From: Spirochaetota bacterium
GTDB lineage: Bacteria; Spirochaetota; UBA4802; UBA5368
DNA: 64,000 nt
Reading direction: 5' to 3'
NCBI GenBank assembly: GCA_004297825.1
Contig: SCSX01000066.1
Coordinates: 1-64,000 of the forward strand
Part shown: in pieces, positions 62,245 to 64,000 of the stretch
How positions within the stretch are numbered: position 1 is the first letter of the stretch
Layout of the letters: each line of letters begins with the position of its first letter
The notes under the pieces: model-generated
Database searches by the model: none
What the model was told of the DNA's origin: nothing
What the model saw: the letters and a program-made list of their open reading frames with translations, nothing else
Program-made: the position numbers and the translations under genes

Positions 62245-62973
62245 TTAATGCGCGTTTGGGGATTCGCGCGTAACGTATCGGTTTAACAGGTAATACGCAA
62301 TACTATCGCGCTGTTCCGCAGAGAGCTTACAGGAGCTGTTTTCTTTCAACATCGATAGAAGATTTTCAATGGATATGATCGATATCCCATCGTACTCATC
62401 GGAGGGCGGCTTTTCCGTTTCCGGAATTACCATAATCGGCCGGGGCATGCTGTCGATCTTGAATGATTTTTTAAAGACGATATTAAGGAAATAACATACG
62501 CGCCAAAGGTTGGATGCCGTTTTATCAATCGATGCCCTGTTTTTATTTGCCAATCCCTCCGTGAAGGTCAGATCGTTCTCCAATTCCATGCCGGTGATAA
62601 TATATATGCCGCTGCATGATATAATGACAAACTTAACATGAAAAAACTCGACCGATAAATTCGTCAAAATGAAATGGGCATCATCCAGGAGGGCGAGTTT
62701 TTCGAGTATTCTCTCATGCGATTGGACATACTGCCGGTATCTATCTTTCCTGAATACCCGCATTCGCGAAACCGGATTCATTTTGAAGTATGCCGCCGCG
62801 ATGAGGGTACATAACGATGCCGTCAGAATTACAATCTGCGACGTCTCCCATTCCGAACCGGGATAAAACTTCAGCAAGAGGCCGACCAACAGGCTGGATG
62901 AAAGCAATACCGTTATGCGCTTTTTGTCACCCGTTGAATCGGAAGGATACGCATTTCCATCGATGTATGCCAT
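62245..62973 (-). CDS. NERD-like membrane protein, probably catalytically inactive
   Basis: The 242-aa protein has two N-terminal membrane helices (about residues 20-65) and then an alpha/beta region resembling the NERD nuclease-related domain: ILEKLALLDDAHFILTNLSVEFFHVKFVIISCSGIYIITG, then an IISIENLLSMLKE-type C terminus. The usual Asp and Glu-x-Lys nuclease residues are absent (FFHVKF and TGMEL stand there), so nuclease activity is unlikely. The match is weak and the family call tentative. Confidence 0.45.
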   Translation of the reverse strand: MAYIDGNAYPSDSTGDKKRITVLLSSSLLVGLLLKFYPGSEWETSQIVILTASLCTLIAAAYFKMNPVSRMRVFRKDRYRQYVQSHERILEKLALLDDAHFILTNLSVEFFHVKFVIISCSGIYIITGMELENDLTFTEGLANKNRASIDKTASNLWRVCYFLNIVFKKSFKIDSMPRPIMVIPETEKPPSDEYDGISIISIENLLSMLKENSSCKLSAEQRDSIAYYLLNRYVTRESPNAH

Positions 62974-62993
62974 GCCGTTATTCCGTAATTATA

Positions 62994-63323
62994 TCAATTT
63001 CGTTGAATCATTTTTTGCGTCAGTGTCGACAATACTACGCTCACCGTAAGTAATTGCTGTGTAATCGCGGACAACTCGTTTAAAATATCATTCTGTTCAT
63101 TGAGCCCCCCCTGGACATTCCCGGACTTATCCAGTATCGGACACGCTGTCCCTATGTATGAAAATCCGAATACATTTTTCTCCACTTTCTTGCTTACCCG
63201 ATTCTTCGCCTGGATCGCTTCTTTCATTATCGAACCGTCGACAAGTTTGTCACCTGCTTTTAAACCATGGTCGATTGAAATTGTTCGTCTTTCAGATATG
63301 AGCCGATCATCATGCGCCTCCTG
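62994..63323 (-). pseudogene. Remnant of a chemoreceptor/PAS-type sensor
   Basis: In one minus-strand frame from 63323 to 62994 the sequence reads RRTISIDHGLKAGDKLV, then an AIQAKNRV segment, then VFGFSYIGTACPILDKSGNVQGGL and NEQNDILNELSAITQQL. This is the ligand-binding and linker segment of chemoreceptors that typically continue into a signalling domain. Here a stop comes right after the linker, and the upstream end also runs into a stop with no start and no membrane part. It is a deletion relic lacking both ends; a 77-codon piece could still be translated. Confidence 0.6.
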
Positions 63324-63432
63324 TCACTCCCGGTTCGAAGCCGTGCCGAAACCCCCGCTTATCCCTGCATATCCCCAAGAACTATAGTACCTTGATCAGC
63401 CAGGCTTACACCCCTTTCGAGTCGATAAAAAT

Positions 63433-63461
63433 ATGCCATGCGCACTCACGCGTCATGGCAT
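63433..63461 (-). terminator. Rho-independent terminator of the edge gene
   Basis: ATGCCATG and CATGGCAT pair, with additional inner CGC/GCG pairs, and read on the minus strand are followed by ATTTTTAT. It lies about 65 bases downstream of the stop of the membrane protein gene at the right edge, as expected for its terminator. Confidence 0.65.
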
Positions 63462-63524
63462 CTGTTTCACTCAGAAAAATTTATTAGGAGAACCGTACTA
63501 TCCATCATGCGTCGCTGATTCATC

Positions 63525-64000
63525 CTACTGGGATTCCGCCATCGCCTCTTCCACCTCTTTTTGTATACAGGCCGGCGAATCACAGGGGAATACCGGTTCT
63601 TCCTGCTCGTATGCCTTGCGCCAGTTTTTACTTATATAGACGAGGGCGGTAAGTATCGTCGCCACCGCAAGTCCCCATGCCGCGCCTCGGACCGCGAGTA
63701 CCGCGCCGGCAACACCGGCAATGCCAAGATCGTTAAAAGCGCGTGATTTCAATACTCCGACACGGACCGCAACGAAACCCTGCACGAGCATCGTAAGCGC
63801 AAGCCCGACACCGAGAATCGGCTTCACGCTTGAAACAATCGGAGCGACGAAATATCCCGTGAAGGTTCCCCACCTGAAACTGCCCGCGCCTGAATGAATC
63901 GAGTCCATAGCCTTGGGACCGTGTTTAAACCGGTCGCATACCACTACAGTCATGGCAGCCCACATAGGCCCGCACATGGAAATATCCGGACCGAAAATAC
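63525..64000 (-). CDS. Hydrophobic membrane protein, truncated by the window edge
   Basis: The frame stays open to the last base, reading IFGPDISMCGPMWAAMTVVV from the edge, so the N terminus lies outside. About four transmembrane helices are visible (SVKPILGVGLALTMLVQGFVAV and AGAVLAVRGAAWGLAVATILTALVYI are clearest), followed by a soluble tail with FPCDSPACIQKE. I do not recognise the family. Confidence 0.6.
   Translation of the reverse strand, partial: IFGPDISMCGPMWAAMTVVVCDRFKHGPKAMDSIHSGAGSFRWGTFTGYFVAPIVSSVKPILGVGLALTMLVQGFVAVRVGVLKSRAFNDLGIAGVAGAVLAVRGAAWGLAVATILTALVYISKNWRKAYEQEEPVFPCDSPACIQKEVEEAMAESQ

Overview
The window reads as a chromosomal segment of an environmental bacterium with a Gram-negative envelope. 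Signs of this are many lipoproteins, Sec signal peptides, a TolC-type outer-membrane channel, a diacylglyceryl transferase and a membrane-anchored lipase foldase. A member of the Spirochaetota (Leptospira-like, free-living) is my best guess. The basis is three large transmembrane chemoreceptors in one segment, one with a 7TMR-DISM sensor, plus an exported WD40-caspase protein and formylglycine-generating-enzyme-like and PEGA lipoproteins. This is inference, because no rRNA or universal marker lies in the window. Most of 1-30 kb looks GC-rich and tightly packed. From about 48 kb onward the DNA is visibly more AT-rich and holds most of the gene remnants.

Layout. 0-6 kb: a 56-bp tandem repeat at the left edge, a cation:proton antiporter, an AMMECR1-domain lipoprotein, a secreted lipase followed by its probable foldase, a small lipoprotein, and a 60-aa protein coupled to a minimal nucleotidyltransferase. 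6-13.6 kb: one operon on the minus strand (HXXEE membrane protein, TetR regulator, TolC, HlyD, ATPase, permease, permease, ATPase). It is a YbhGFSR-type drug exporter whose two ATPase halves are separate genes, with a readable promoter and overlapping palindromic operator. 13.8-17 kb: a 107-bp inverted-repeat element, then pyruvate formate-lyase and its activase. 17-20 kb: a formylglycine-generating-enzyme-like protein and a PEGA lipoprotein. 20-24.3 kb: a 1411-aa CoA dehydratase activase. 24.7-30.5 kb: a membrane-anchored PLP enzyme, a lysophospholipid acyltransferase, an AbrB-type regulator, a DUF6125-like protein, a thioesterase, small membrane proteins and an acyltransferase-3 protein.

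30.5-44 kb: a ferritin-like protein, an ECF sigma factor with a Cys-containing tail, a DUF4332 protein, an SRPBCC protein, a 7TMR-DISM chemoreceptor, a glycosidase-like lipoprotein, an exported WD40-caspase protein, Lgt, a hemerythrin, a GNAT followed by the tail of a lost alcohol dehydrogenase, and a Crp/Fnr regulator. 44-48.3 kb: an SDR epimerase/reductase, a ThDP enzyme and an HSL-type esterase, followed by the last codons of a second ThDP enzyme. 48-60 kb: a chemoreceptor; an MFS carrier; a convergent sugar-acid-type catabolic operon (amidohydrolase, UxaA-type small and large dehydratase parts, DapA-family aldolase, paralogous MFS carrier); a NarL-type two-component pair; and another chemoreceptor. 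60-64 kb: a zinc-ribbon protein, a sensor domain with no output domain, a NERD-like membrane protein, a chemoreceptor remnant and a truncated membrane protein.

The genes suggest a fermentative or facultative heterotroph. Formate-lyase metabolism and the CoA-dehydratase activase fit anaerobic growth, and the lipase/foldase, glycosidase and acid-catabolic operon fit scavenging. Heavy investment in chemotaxis and envelope sensing fits a motile cell. The most unusual items are the split YbhF exporter led by an HXXEE gene, the nucleotidyltransferase with its tiny coupled partner, the palindromic element before pflB, and the remnants that record past deletions.
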